From NCBI RefSeq assembly GCF_020782115.1, contig NZ_JAJGMW010000006.1:62001-126000 (forward strand): a stretch of DNA of 64,000 nucleotides, written 5' to 3'. The DNA is from Leeuwenhoekiella parthenopeia (GTDB lineage Bacteria; Bacteroidota; Bacteroidia; Flavobacteriales; Flavobacteriaceae). Shown here one piece after another: positions 42,577 through 51,757 of this stretch. Both the position numbers and the translations under genes were made by a program. Within the stretch, counting starts at the first letter, position 1. Each line of letters opens with the position of its first letter. The notes under the pieces are model-generated. The model was not told where the DNA came from, ran no database searches, and saw nothing but the letters and a program-made list of their open reading frames with translations.

Positions 42577-44730
42577 ATGGGAAAATTTTACTCCAAAATC
42601 ATTCTTTTGATGTTACCAGCTTTTGCAATGGGGCAATTACACATCAAATCTTCTACTGCGGGTACCGCTGCCGATCAAACCTATGTTTATAATAAAGGTG
42701 AAATACTTTTTGTGACTCAGGAAATAGGTATGGATGGTAACCCAAATCAGGATGGTGGGAATTTGTACTTGCGTGATGAAGGTCAGTTAATTCAGGGCAA
42801 TAATTCCGGACCTAACAACGGGTCTACCAATTCCGGTACTGGTATAGTTTCTGTTTATCAGGTTAACACTCGAAATCAATGGGATTATCATTACTGGACA
42901 TCACCCGTTGGAGACCCCGGAAAAAGTGCTTCTTCTAATGGCAATTCTGGAAATGTAAATTTCTATCCGGGAAGTTCAGGCTCTGGAGGTTTATATCAAA
43001 CTGATGCCATTAGTACTATTGACGCGACACCTGTCACATTTACCAATGCATTTAATAGTTCAGTAGTTAATGCGAATGAATTTAGTCTTTCATCATATTG
43101 GTTATATAAATTTGTAGCAAATACTGGGTATGGTAGTTGGCAAAAAGTAACCTCGGCAAATCCGCTTAAGGCTGGAGAAGGTTTTACTATGAAGGGATTA
43201 AGCGATGGTACTAGCCCTAAGGGAATAGTCCCTATTGACTTTAGAGGTCGTCCAAATAATGGAACTATTAATGTTCCTGTAGCTAATAATAATTTAACTC
43301 TTGTAGGAAACCCATATCCTTCAGCTATGAATTTAAGTTTTTACTTATTATCCAATTCTGGCGCTAGCGACACTGATTTGGCTAATTGTGTTGGCCTATC
43401 GAGTTCTACACCTCGTAGTGCAGTAAATAATACGATTACCGGTACAGCTTATTTCTGGGAATCTGACCCAAGTGTTAAATCTCATTATATAAAAGATTAT
43501 CAGGGTGGTTACGGTACTTTTTCTCCTCTTTTAGACTGCTCAAGTGCAGGTGAATATTCGAAAGCTGTCTTTATAGCGTATGACAATGAAGGTGAACGTG
43601 TTTTAGAGCCTGTTCCAAACATTGACTCTAGTGGAAATCCAATTTATGTTGAACCAAATGGCGATCCCACTTATGCTGATAGTAATGGTGACCCATATCC
43701 TTATGTACCGGATTATGACGCTAGCGGAAATTTACAATATGATACAGATGGAAATATAATTTGGGAATTGCAGCCCGTAGTAACCGGTGTAGAAGGAGAA
43801 GATATACCCAGACATATAGCTCCCGTTGGTCAGGGTTTCTTCGTAGAAGCTATTGCAGACGGAGTTGTAACTGCAAAGAATGAATTTCGAGTTTTTATAA
43901 AAGAAAGCGAAAGCTCTGCTTCTCAATTTAAGAATAAGTTAGAGCCTAAAAGAAAATCTAAAAACAATAATTTCAAAAGTAATACAAACTTGAAAGCTGG
44001 TGGGTTAACCTATGATGATGAAGGTTTCTTGGTAATGCCAAAGTTTAGAATAACCACTCATATAAACAACACTTACTTTAGAAAAATGAGCGGAGTAATG
44101 TTTGATGAAGCTACTTTTGGTTTTGATAAAGCTGGGGATGGAGATAATGTTTCGGTTTTACCTTCTGACGTAAGTTTTATTGTTGAAGATGCGCCCAGAC
44201 CAATTGTTATAAATATTTTCCCATATAGTATTGACGCAGCACTGCCACTGAAAGTAACCGGGGCGCAAGAAACTAATACATTTAAAATGCAGGTTTTAGA
44301 ATTAAATTTTGAACCTGATGAAAGTATATACTTATATGACAATCAAACCGGCGAGTATCACGATATATTAAATAAAGCATATGAATTTGAACTCCCAAAA
44401 GGTAGCTATGCAGATCGCTTTGAAATTCGATTTAAAGACGGCAATAAAGAAAACCTGGATTTAGCTGAAGAGGTAAAAGAATCATTCGCTGTTTATCAAA
44501 ATAACGGTCGTGCAGAACTTACTATTCTTAACCCTCTTGAAACTGAATTAAAGGATATAAGTGTTTATGATATTACCGGTAAATTACTAGTATCAAAAAT
44601 AAATGAAGGTACCAGTAATAAAGTAACTATTCCATCAAATACCTGGAGTGATGGAATTTATGTTGTACGTGTAGTAACACGAGACAATGTTGAGTACAGC
44701 AAAAAAGTATCTGTTTTTAATAAAAAATAA
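42577..44730 (+). CDS. secreted protein with C-terminal type IX sorting domain
   Basis: A 717-residue exported protein. It has a signal peptide (SKIILLMLPAFAMGQ, 6-20), a Gly/Asn/Ser-rich N-terminal region (50-140) and several beta-rich segments. Residues 350-395 hold tandem short units of the form D/S-x-x-G-N/D-P (DSSGNPIYVEPNGDPTYADS). The last ~75 residues are a type A sorting domain (ISVYDITGKLLVSKINEGTS ... SDGIYVVRVVTRDNVEYSKK), so the protein is exported by the type IX system and probably attached to the surface. By eye its codons are more AT-rich than its neighbours, which fits an accessory, fast-evolving surface gene. Function unknown, adhesin-like. Confidence 0.85.
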   Translation: MGKFYSKIILLMLPAFAMGQLHIKSSTAGTAADQTYVYNKGEILFVTQEIGMDGNPNQDGGNLYLRDEGQLIQGNNSGPNNGSTNSGTGIVSVYQVNTRNQWDYHYWTSPVGDPGKSASSNGNSGNVNFYPGSSGSGGLYQTDAISTIDATPVTFTNAFNSSVVNANEFSLSSYWLYKFVANTGYGSWQKVTSANPLKAGEGFTMKGLSDGTSPKGIVPIDFRGRPNNGTINVPVANNNLTLVGNPYPSAMNLSFYLLSNSGASDTDLANCVGLSSSTPRSAVNNTITGTAYFWESDPSVKSHYIKDYQGGYGTFSPLLDCSSAGEYSKAVFIAYDNEGERVLEPVPNIDSSGNPIYVEPNGDPTYADSNGDPYPYVPDYDASGNLQYDTDGNIIWELQPVVTGVEGEDIPRHIAPVGQGFFVEAIADGVVTAKNEFRVFIKESESSASQFKNKLEPKRKSKNNNFKSNTNLKAGGLTYDDEGFLVMPKFRITTHINNTYFRKMSGVMFDEATFGFDKAGDGDNVSVLPSDVSFIVEDAPRPIVINIFPYSIDAALPLKVTGAQETNTFKMQVLELNFEPDESIYLYDNQTGEYHDILNKAYEFELPKGSYADRFEIRFKDGNKENLDLAEEVKESFAVYQNNGRAELTILNPLETELKDISVYDITGKLLVSKINEGTSNKVTIPSNTWSDGIYVVRVVTRDNVEYSKKVSVFNKK

Positions 44731-44737
44731 TTCAATT

Positions 44738-45013
44738 TTGGAAGAGTACATGCTCCCCTGCCTAAACAAGAAATTCTTCGGGTTTGAGTGTATGGGATGT
44801 GGAATGCAACGATCTTTAATGGCCCTTATACAGGGCCATTTTGCTGAGGCTTTTTTTCTATATCCTGCAGTATTTCCTCTTATCACATTAGCTCTTGCAA
44901 TTGGGGCTAATTTTTTTTTCGATATTAAACATTCCGGTAAAATTATCTCGTTTTTAGCTATCTTGTCTGTAATTACAATTATTACGAGCTATATAATCAA
45001 ACTAACCCACTAA
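44738..45013 (+). CDS. DUF2752 membrane protein
   Basis: A small membrane protein of about 90 residues. The DUF2752 signature is the Cys-rich start LPCLNKKFFGFECMGCGMQR, which in longer members reads CPxCGxxR, followed by two hydrophobic helices. The start is TTG at 44738 (giving MEEYMLPCLNKK) or ATG at 44750. An in-frame ATG at 44687 lies inside the preceding gene and would add unrelated residues. The next gene, two bases on, is the CCC-motif protein, its regular partner in flavobacteria. Function unknown. Confidence 0.8.
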   Translation: MEEYMLPCLNKKFFGFECMGCGMQRSLMALIQGHFAEAFFLYPAVFPLITLALAIGANFFFDIKHSGKIISFLAILSVITIITSYIIKLTH

Positions 45014-45015
45014 AA

Positions 45016-45351
45016 ATGGAACAACAAAGACTCAATACCACATTAGTTTATGTATTAGCGATTCTCGCACTATTATGCTGCTGTTTTGGTGGTTCAGGGT
45101 TCATTCTTGCCGGTATCGCCTTTTATATTGCACATACCAAACTCAAAGAGGCCAAGATTTATCCGGAAAATTATGACCTCCAAAATGTAAAAGCAATGAA
45201 TACAGCAAAAACAATTGCACTTATTATTTTGATCATCAATATTTTATACTTAATCTATACTATTTATAAAATTTCGACTATAGGTTGGGAAACAATCTGG
45301 GAAGACGCCATGCGACAGGCTGAAGAAATGCAAGCTTCTCAACAAAGCTAA
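45016..45351 (+). CDS. CCC-motif membrane protein
   Basis: A 111-residue protein with two membrane helices (about 9-31 and 66-88). The first contains three consecutive cysteines (LLCCCFGGSGFILAG), the mark of the flavobacterial CCC-motif membrane-protein family. The C-terminus is charged (WEDAMRQAEEMQASQQS). It starts two bases after the DUF2752 gene, so the pair works together. The Cys clusters suggest a thiol, metal or lipid-modified role, but none is proven. A strong terminator follows. Confidence 0.82.
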   Translation: MEQQRLNTTLVYVLAILALLCCCFGGSGFILAGIAFYIAHTKLKEAKIYPENYDLQNVKAMNTAKTIALIILIINILYLIYTIYKISTIGWETIWEDAMRQAEEMQASQQS

Positions 45352-45371
45352 ACTTGTTGTCATCGTAAAAA

Positions 45372-45410
45372 ATAAAAAGGATCTGTACACTAGTAACAGA
45401 TCCTTTTTAT
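45372..45410. terminator. bidirectional terminator, CCC gene / symporter gene
   Basis: Arms ATAAAAAGGATCTGT and ACAGATCCTTTTTAT with a short loop. T-rich on both sides. Confidence 0.9.
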
Positions 45411-45430
45411 TTTAAACTATAATGCCTGAC

Positions 45431-46810
45431 TTAAGCTTTATTTATTTTCAAATTCTGAAAATAAATCCTCGCCTTCCTCATAACCTTAGGCGCTAAAATC
45501 AAGGTAGTAAACATTGTAGGTATAGCCATTAAGGCAAAAAAGGTATCTATTACATTGATCATAAGACTTAAAGAAGTAGTAGCTCCCAGCAAAATACTTG
45601 CGATATAGAAATAATTGTAGAGATGACTGTACTTGGTTCCTATTAAAAAAGAAAGGCATTTTGTACCATAATAGGAGTAACTAAATAAAGAACTAATACT
45701 GAAGATCGCGATACAAACAAGAAGAATATAAGTTCCAAAATCGGGCATGGTGTCGCTAAAGGCTTTTGCAGTAAGGCTTACGCCATTTGCCTCTGAAGTT
45801 TGCCATACTCCAGTAACCAGAATACACATTGCCGTAAGTGTACAAACAATTATAGTATCTATAAAAGGTCCCATCATTGCCACAAGCCCCTCCCGTATAG
45901 GCTCATTTGTTCGGGTTGCCCCGTGAGCCATAGGCGCTGTACCAATTCCCGCTTCATTAGAAAAAGCCCCTCTGCGTATTCCTAAAACTATAAGAGCTCC
46001 TAAAACACCTCCAAATAAAGGATCGCCCCTGTAATTATCTGCCGCAAAAGCATCGGTGAAGATCAATTTAAAGTAATACGGCACTACATCGAGATGTACA
46101 AAGAGGATAAAAAGAACCGCAATAAAATACAAGCCCACCATCGCCGGAACCAGTCTCGAAGCGGTTTTACTGATACGATCAAGCCCTCCAAGAATCACTA
46201 TACCCGTTACCATTGCTAAGATTACACCAATGACCAGATCATTAAAAAAACCTTTTTGAATGCCATTTGGAATTAATAAAATATCATTAACGGCCTGAGT
46301 AAGTTGGTTTACATTGAATACAGGCAGAGCCCCAATTAAACCCGCAAGACTGAAAAAAACGGCTAAAAACTTCCAGTTTTTACCCAGGCCCTCGACAATA
46401 AAATACATTGGGCCGCCCTGTACTTTACCGCTGTCATCCTTTCCCCGGTATAAAATGGCGAGACTGCACGTAAAAAACTTGGTACTCATACCCACGATCC
46501 CGCTGACCCACATCCAGAATACAGCGCCCGGACCTCCTGCAGCAATTGCCACGGCGACTCCGGCGATGTTACCCATACCTACTGTTGAAGATAAAGCAGT
46601 CATCAAAGCCTGAAAATGGGTGATTTCACCCTCGTCATCGGCATTGTCATATTTGCCCCGCAAAACCTGAATCGCGTGTCCAAAATATTTAAAAGGAACA
46701 AATCTCGAATAGATCAATAAAAAGATTCCCCCACCAATGAGTAAAATCAGTAAAGGCAAGCCCCATACAAAGCCGGAAGCCTTTTCAAAAAAGGTATTGA
46801 GTTTTTCCAT
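45431..46810 (-). CDS. sodium:alanine symporter (AGCS family)
   Basis: Eleven- or twelve-helix transporter (459 residues) of the alanine or glycine:cation symporter family, which takes up small neutral amino acids with sodium. Typical segments: LMTALSSTVGMGNIAGVAVA, GGPGAVFWMWVSGIVGMSTK, VQGGPMYFIVEGLG and GAFSNEAGIGTAPMAHGATR. All core motifs are intact. The ATG lies only nine bases past the T run of the purC terminator, so it must have a promoter within the purC end, or be reached by read-through. Confidence 0.94.
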   Translation of the reverse strand: MEKLNTFFEKASGFVWGLPLLILLIGGGIFLLIYSRFVPFKYFGHAIQVLRGKYDNADDEGEITHFQALMTALSSTVGMGNIAGVAVAIAAGGPGAVFWMWVSGIVGMSTKFFTCSLAILYRGKDDSGKVQGGPMYFIVEGLGKNWKFLAVFFSLAGLIGALPVFNVNQLTQAVNDILLIPNGIQKGFFNDLVIGVILAMVTGIVILGGLDRISKTASRLVPAMVGLYFIAVLFILFVHLDVVPYYFKLIFTDAFAADNYRGDPLFGGVLGALIVLGIRRGAFSNEAGIGTAPMAHGATRTNEPIREGLVAMMGPFIDTIIVCTLTAMCILVTGVWQTSEANGVSLTAKAFSDTMPDFGTYILLVCIAIFSISSLFSYSYYGTKCLSFLIGTKYSHLYNYFYIASILLGATTSLSLMINVIDTFFALMAIPTMFTTLILAPKVMRKARIYFQNLKINKA

Positions 46811-46819
46811 CGCACAAAA

Positions 46820-46844
46820 AAACCGAAAAGACTATTTTCGGTTT
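46820..46844 (-). terminator. purC terminator abutting the symporter start
   Basis: Arms AAACCGAAAA and TTTTCGGTTT with a five-base loop, followed on the minus strand by T7. It ends phoH-purC transcripts and sits 10 bases from the symporter ATG. Confidence 0.85.
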
Positions 46845-46856
46845 ATGATTTTACTA

Positions 46857-47810
46857 TTAAGAATTCAGATAATCTAAGACATGATCTTCTATCCGTTTTT
46901 CGATATTGGTCAAATCTGCCTTGACAAATTTTTCACCGGTGATATTTTCATAGAGCTCAATATACCGCTCTGATACCGTCTCAATGTATTCATCAGTCAT
47001 TTCAGGTAGTTTCTGCCCTTCAAGCCCCTGAAAACCATTACTTATGAGCCATTGCCTTACAAATTCTTTTGACAATTGCTTTTGGGGTTCATTTCTACTT
47101 TGACGCTCCTCATAGCCTTCCGCATAAAAATAGCGAGAAGAATCGGGAGTATGAATTTCGTCTATTAAAACTATAGTCCCATCTGCTGTTTTACCAAACT
47201 CATATTTGGTATCAACAAGTATAAGGCCGCGACTGGCTGCTATTTCAGACCCTCTTTTAAAAAGTTTATGGGTATAATCCTCAAGCACAGCATAATCTTC
47301 ACCTGAAACGATACCTCTCTTGATGATATCTTCTTTTGAAATATCCTCATCGTGATCGCCCATTTCTGCTTTGGTTGCAGGAGTAATTATAGGCTGGGGA
47401 AACTTATCGTTTTCTTTTAAACCTTCAGGTAAAGGCACTCCGCAAAGCATACGCTTTCCGGCTTTGTATTCGCGGGCAGCATGACCACTCATATAACCTC
47501 TTATAACCATTTCGACTTTAAAGGGTTCGCATTTTTTACCTACTGCGACATTAGGATCAGGAGTAGCCAAAAGCCAGTTAGGTACCAAATCTTCGGTATC
47601 CCGCATCATTTTAGTCGCAATTTGATTCAATATTTGTCCCTTATAAGGAATTCCTTTGGGCATCACCACATCAAACGCGCTTAAGCGGTCTGTAGCGATC
47701 ATTATCAACAAATCATTCTTGAGGCTGTAGACCTCACGAACCTTGCCTTTATAAAAATTAGTCTGACCCGGAAAATTGAACTGTGTCCGGGTTATGGTTT
47801 TATTTGACAT
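46857..47810 (-). CDS. purC: phosphoribosylaminoimidazole-succinocarboxamide synthase
   Basis: SAICAR synthase (317 residues) joins CAIR and aspartate in purine synthesis. It has the longer, yeast ADE1-like form. Evidence: [60 protein letters not shown], and [20 protein letters not shown] with catalytic acidic residues. It follows the phoH gene by 17 bases. No other pur genes are near. Confidence 0.97.
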   Translation of the reverse strand: MSNKTITRTQFNFPGQTNFYKGKVREVYSLKNDLLIMIATDRLSAFDVVMPKGIPYKGQILNQIATKMMRDTEDLVPNWLLATPDPNVAVGKKCEPFKVEMVIRGYMSGHAAREYKAGKRMLCGVPLPEGLKENDKFPQPIITPATKAEMGDHDEDISKEDIIKRGIVSGEDYAVLEDYTHKLFKRGSEIAASRGLILVDTKYEFGKTADGTIVLIDEIHTPDSSRYFYAEGYEERQSRNEPQKQLSKEFVRQWLISNGFQGLEGQKLPEMTDEYIETVSERYIELYENITGEKFVKADLTNIEKRIEDHVLDYLNS

Positions 47811-47827
47811 TGCTAAAAAATTGCGTT

Positions 47828-48781
47828 TTAATCTCTGTTTTCGATCGCTTTGTAGGCCGCGATAACTTCTTTTACGAGCCTGTGACGGATCACATCTTTA
47901 TCATCCAGATAAATCATACCCACTCCCTTAACATCTTTCAATACTAAAAGGGCCTCTTTGAGTCCACTAATCACGCGTCTCGGAAGGTCTATCTGTCCGG
48001 GATCTCCGGTGATCATAAATTTGGCGTTTTTACCCATACGGGTTAAAAACATTTTCATTTGAGCATGGGTGGTATTTTGCGCTTCATCAAGAATTACAAA
48101 GGCATTATCAAGGGTGCGGCCGCGCATAAACGCCATCGGAGCGATCTGGATTACCCCCTTTTCTATAAAGCTTTCCAGCTTTTCATGAGGTATCATATCG
48201 CGCAATGCATCATACAAAGGCTGCATATATGGATCCAATTTTTCTTTGAGATCTCCAGGTAAAAAACCCAGATTCTCCCCTGCTTCAACAGCCGGTCTGG
48301 TCAAAATTATACGTTTAACCTGCTTTTCTTTTAAAGCTTTTACTGCCAAAGCAACACCGGTATATGTTTTACCCGTTCCGGCAGGACCCACGGCAAAGAC
48401 CATATCATTCTTGCGTGCGATATCAACAAGTTTACGCTGATTAGCAGTTTGCGCCTTTATGATTTTTCCACCTACCCCGTGCACTAAAATCTCACCGCTG
48501 GCCGCCGAAGTCTCGTAATCTTCACGACTTTCACTGGTAAGTACACGCTCGATACTGTTTTCATCTAACTTATTGTATTTGGCAAACTGCTCTAAAAGCA
48601 TTGTGATGCGTTTATCAAATTCCTCAAGGAGGTCTTCATCACCATAGGCCTTTATGGTATTACCGCGGGCAACCAGTTTTAACTTGGGAAAATACTTCTT
48701 AAGAAGTTCAATATTGGCATTGTTTTGACCAAAAAATTCACGGGGCGTGATCTCTGAAAGTTCGATGATAAGTTCGTTCAA
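47828..48781 (-). CDS. PhoH-family ATPase
   Basis: PhoH-like protein (317 residues), a P-loop ATPase of the type linked to RNA helicase or RNA-processing work and often found beside ybeY. Walker A is GPAGTGKT (132-139), Walker B is VILDEAQNT, and the N-terminal KH-like segment lies at about 20-60. It begins with TTG at 48781. No ATG lies in frame nearby. It is the first gene of phoH-purC. The divergent SAM hydrolase gene lies 110 bases away. Confidence 0.93.
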   Translation of the reverse strand: MNELIIELSEITPREFFGQNNANIELLKKYFPKLKLVARGNTIKAYGDEDLLEEFDKRITMLLEQFAKYNKLDENSIERVLTSESREDYETSAASGEILVHGVGGKIIKAQTANQRKLVDIARKNDMVFAVGPAGTGKTYTGVALAVKALKEKQVKRIILTRPAVEAGENLGFLPGDLKEKLDPYMQPLYDALRDMIPHEKLESFIEKGVIQIAPMAFMRGRTLDNAFVILDEAQNTTHAQMKMFLTRMGKNAKFMITGDPGQIDLPRRVISGLKEALLVLKDVKGVGMIYLDDKDVIRHRLVKEVIAAYKAIENRD

Positions 48782-48814
48782 AAGCGGAAGGATTTTTATA
48801 AAAAACTAGTTAAT

Positions 48815-48828
48815 TATCTTTAGTTTTG
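48815..48828 (+). promoter_or_regulatory. overlapping -7 elements (TATCTTTA, TAGTTTTG)
   Basis: Two overlapping matches, one perfect, to TAnnTTTG. They lie 63-76 bases before the SAM hydrolase ATG in the gap shared with phoH. Confidence 0.45.
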
Positions 48829-48890
48829 TGCATAACAAATGTAACCAAATTTAGTTACTATCCCCCTTAAAAATATCAACAAAACCACCT

Positions 48891-49721
48891 ATGCCCATCA
48901 TAACCCTGACTACTGATTTTGGCCTGAAAGATCATTTTGCGGGTGCAGTTAAGGGCGCAATTTATAGCGAAATGCCTGAGGTGACACTTGTTGATATCTC
49001 GCATAATGTGTCTCCTTTTCATATTACCGAAGCAGCTTACATCATTCAAAATGCCTATCGCAATTTCCCAAAAGGAACCATTCATATAATAGGTATTGAC
49101 TCGGAACGAAATCCTGAAAACAAGCACATTGCGGTCAAACTAGACGGGCATTATTTTGTGTGTGCAAACAACGGGATTATGTCTATGATTACGCGCACCA
49201 TAATGCCCGAAGAGCTGGTTGAAATCAATATCCACGACCGTATAAAAACCAATTTTACAGAGCTTGATGTTTTTGTACAGGTTGCCTGTCATATAGCACG
49301 GGGCGGGAAACTTGGGGTTATTGGGAAACCCATTCAGGAAATTAAGGCTATAACCGGTATTATGCCTGTTATTAGCAGCGAACAAAAACAAATCATCGGT
49401 AACGTGATCTATGTTGATAACTACGGAAATGTAATTACAAACATCACGCGCCGCCTGTTTGAAGATGTGGGTAAAGGACGCTCCTTTATCATTCAGGCTA
49501 AACGCGCTCATTTTAAACAAATCCATCAGCATTACAGCGATGCGATTAACTTTGATCTTGAGAAAACCAAGCGCGAAGAGGATGGAAAAAAAATCGCCTT
49601 GTTCAATTCTTCCGGATACCTTGAACTTGCGATTTACAAAAGCAATCCCAGCACAGTGGGCAGTGCCTCTACCCTATTTGGTCTGGACTACCGAGACACG
49701 ATAAGTGTAAATTTTGAATAG
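48891..49721 (+). CDS. SAM hydrolase (S-adenosyl-L-methionine hydroxide adenosyltransferase, DUF62)
   Basis: DUF62 enzyme (276 residues) of the fluorinase/chlorinase superfamily. Non-halogenating members split S-adenosylmethionine with water to adenosine and methionine. N-terminal ITLTTDFGLKDHFAGAVKG with the key Asp, LVDISHNVSPFHITEAAYII, and FVCANNGIMSMI are clear. The middle VACHIARGG carries the conserved His, and the C-terminal domain binds adenine. There is no sign of the halide-binding loop of fluorinase or chlorinase. Length is normal. It heads a plus-strand run of enzymes. Confidence 0.92.
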   Translation: MPIITLTTDFGLKDHFAGAVKGAIYSEMPEVTLVDISHNVSPFHITEAAYIIQNAYRNFPKGTIHIIGIDSERNPENKHIAVKLDGHYFVCANNGIMSMITRTIMPEELVEINIHDRIKTNFTELDVFVQVACHIARGGKLGVIGKPIQEIKAITGIMPVISSEQKQIIGNVIYVDNYGNVITNITRRLFEDVGKGRSFIIQAKRAHFKQIHQHYSDAINFDLEKTKREEDGKKIALFNSSGYLELAIYKSNPSTVGSASTLFGLDYRDTISVNFE

Positions 49722-49722
49722 T

Positions 49723-50034
49723 ATGATTATTCGCATTGTAAAGTTGACTTTCAAATCTGAAAATGTTGAAGCCTTTATTAAACTTTTCGCAGCTGCTCAA
49801 CAAATCATTCAATCTACTGAAGGCTGTGAACATCTTGCATTGTTAAGAGACACTTCTAATCCCAATATGTTTTTTACACACAGCCATTGGCAAAATGCAG
49901 AGGCTCTGGAGAATTATCGCAATTCTGATTTTTTTAAAAAGACCTGGTCTCATACAAAAGTCTTGTTTGCAGAAAAACCGGAAGCCTGGAGCCTTGAAAA
50001 ATTCGTAAATTTACCCAAATTGAATTCGATTTAA
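49723..50034 (+). CDS. antibiotic-biosynthesis-monooxygenase-like (ABM) domain protein
   Basis: A 103-residue ferredoxin-like dimeric domain protein of the ABM/quinol-monooxygenase type: IIRIVKLTFKSENVEAFIKL, STEGCEHLALLRD, SHWQNAEALENYRNSDFFK. The ATG at 49723 is one base after the SAM hydrolase stop and is a better start than the in-frame TTG at 49714. Members range from quinol oxygenases to heme-degrading enzymes and regulators. The HSHWQ and NYR positions fit, but the substrate cannot be assigned. Confidence 0.82.
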   Translation: MIIRIVKLTFKSENVEAFIKLFAAAQQIIQSTEGCEHLALLRDTSNPNMFFTHSHWQNAEALENYRNSDFFKKTWSHTKVLFAEKPEAWSLEKFVNLPKLNSI

Positions 50035-50110
50035 GTCGATTTTTACTAAACTACATATACCTAAAACCAGAATATTTCAATAATCTGAGATATTCTCTAT
50101 AACCATTTTT

Positions 50111-51001
50111 ATGAAAAATATTGCTGTAATAGGTGCCGGAACCATGGGTAATGGAATTGCTCATACTTTCGCCCAAAATGGATTTAAAGTAAATCTTATA
50201 GACATTGCGGATGCCGCGCTAAAAAAAGGAATTGAAACCATCACCAAAAATCTGGATAGACAGGTTGCTAAAGAAATCCTTACCGATGCACAAAAAAATG
50301 AAACCCTTCTCAATATCAAACCGGTAACTGATTTAAAGGAGGGTGTTTCGGAAGCTGATTTGGTTGTTGAAGCGGCCAGTGAAAATCTTACTATTAAACT
50401 GGATATTTTCAAAAAGCTCGACGCGTTCTGTAAACCATCAACCATCTTGGCAACCAATACTTCATCGATCTCCATAACTCAGATTGCTGCCGTTACCAAA
50501 CGCGCCGATCAGGTTATTGGGATGCATTTTATGAATCCGGTTCCTGTAATGAAACTGGTCGAGATCATAAGCGGCTATTCTACCTCAAAAACCACCCTCA
50601 ATCATATAATCAAATTATCGGAGCAATTGGGCAAAACACCCGTTCCGGTTAATGATTACCCGGGCTTTGTGGCTAACCGTATTTTAATGCCTATGCTCAA
50701 TGAGGCTATTGAAACGCTTTATAATGGTGTTGCCGGAGTTAAGGAGATTGATACTGTTATGAAACTGGGTATGGCTCATCCTATGGGACCGCTGCAACTG
50801 GCCGATTTTATTGGGCTTGATGTATGTCATGCCATACTAGAGGTCATGTATGAAGGCTTTAAAAACCCAAAATATGCCCCCTGCCCGCTTTTGGTTAATA
50901 TGGTACGTGCCGGAAAATTAGGCGTAAAATCGGTAGAAGGTTTCTACGATTACAGCGAAAGCCGCAAAGCGGAACAGGTTTCATCTCAATTTAGCCGATA
51001 A
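50111..51001 (+). CDS. 3-hydroxybutyryl-CoA dehydrogenase
   Basis: NAD-dependent 3-hydroxyacyl-CoA dehydrogenase (296 residues). The Rossmann motif is AVIGAGTMGNGIAHTFAQ. Later come TNTSSISITQIA, GMHFMNPVPVMKLVEII with the catalytic His, and PGFVANRILMPMLNEAIETL. It is the short stand-alone form, without an enoyl-CoA hydratase domain, as used in butyrate, polyhydroxybutyrate or fatty-acid breakdown pathways. No partner enzymes lie next to it. Confidence 0.95.
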   Translation: MKNIAVIGAGTMGNGIAHTFAQNGFKVNLIDIADAALKKGIETITKNLDRQVAKEILTDAQKNETLLNIKPVTDLKEGVSEADLVVEAASENLTIKLDIFKKLDAFCKPSTILATNTSSISITQIAAVTKRADQVIGMHFMNPVPVMKLVEIISGYSTSKTTLNHIIKLSEQLGKTPVPVNDYPGFVANRILMPMLNEAIETLYNGVAGVKEIDTVMKLGMAHPMGPLQLADFIGLDVCHAILEVMYEGFKNPKYAPCPLLVNMVRAGKLGVKSVEGFYDYSESRKAEQVSSQFSR

Positions 51002-51028
51002 CGTCCTGTTTAGACTTGGCATATTGCT

Positions 51029-51036
51029 TAACTTTG
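51029..51036 (+). promoter_or_regulatory. -7 element (TAACTTTG) for the YggS-type gene
   Basis: Perfect TAnnTTTG, 32 bases before the ATG at 51069. No TTG at standard spacing. Confidence 0.45.
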
Positions 51037-51068
51037 TACAGCTTTCTCTAAAATAGTTATTCATACCT

Positions 51069-51728
51069 ATGGCCTCAATTACTGAAAATCTCAGTGCATT
51101 TAAAAAAGCAATTCCCGATTATGTTGATCTGGTTGCCGTTTCAAAAACTAAACCTGTAGCAGATTTGCAGGAAGCTTATGATGCCGGGCAGCGTATTTTT
51201 GGCGAAAATAAGATCCAGGAAATGACCGATAAATGGGAAGTGCTCCCCAAGGACATTCGCTGGCACATGATAGGTCACGTACAAACGAATAAAGTCAAGT
51301 ATATGGCACCTTATGTAAGTCTTATTCATAGTGCAGACCGGCTTAAACTTTTTAAGGAGGTAAATAAGGAGGCCGAAAAAAACGACCGTGTTATCGACGT
51401 CCTGCTTCAGGTAAAAATTGCAGAAGAAGACAGTAAATTTGGGATGGATCCTGAAGAGGCAAAAAAACTTTTATCCGGAGATCAACTGAATAAATACCCT
51501 AATGTACGCGTTGTAGGTCTAATGGGTATGGCTTCTTTTGTAGATGATGAGGCTCAAATAAAGCGTGAGTTTTCACAACTTGAAAAAATTTACAATACCT
51601 TTAAAGAATCCCGGGGCTTTAGTGTGCTTTCTATGGGAATGAGCGGTGATTATCGCCTGGCATTAGAGCACGGAAGCACTATGATACGAATAGGTAGCTC
51701 CATTTTTGGAGCCCGCAATTACGATTAA
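51069..51728 (+). CDS. YggS/YBL036C-family PLP-homeostasis protein
   Basis: PLP-binding barrel protein (219 residues) that balances vitamin B6 and amino-acid pools and has no known reaction. It shows LVAVSKTKPVADLQEAYDAG with the PLP lysine, FGENKIQEMTDKWEVLP, WHMIGHVQTNKVK, and the C-terminal LSMGMSGDYRLALEHGSTMI with phosphate-binding Ser/Gly. Length and motifs are complete. Confidence 0.95.
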   Translation: MASITENLSAFKKAIPDYVDLVAVSKTKPVADLQEAYDAGQRIFGENKIQEMTDKWEVLPKDIRWHMIGHVQTNKVKYMAPYVSLIHSADRLKLFKEVNKEAEKNDRVIDVLLQVKIAEEDSKFGMDPEEAKKLLSGDQLNKYPNVRVVGLMGMASFVDDEAQIKREFSQLEKIYNTFKESRGFSVLSMGMSGDYRLALEHGSTMIRIGSSIFGARNYD

Positions 51729-51757
51729 GCTGTAAAAAGTAGGATTTAAAGCTGTTT

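Noticed and set aside
44687-44737. ATG start of the DUF2752 gene inside the type IX cargo gene
   Set aside because: The extra residues come from another frame of the sorting domain and do not fit the family. TTG 44738 or ATG 44750 does.
48891-49721. SAM-dependent halogenase
   Set aside because: The sequence fits the common water-using DUF62 group. No halide-site loop was recognised.
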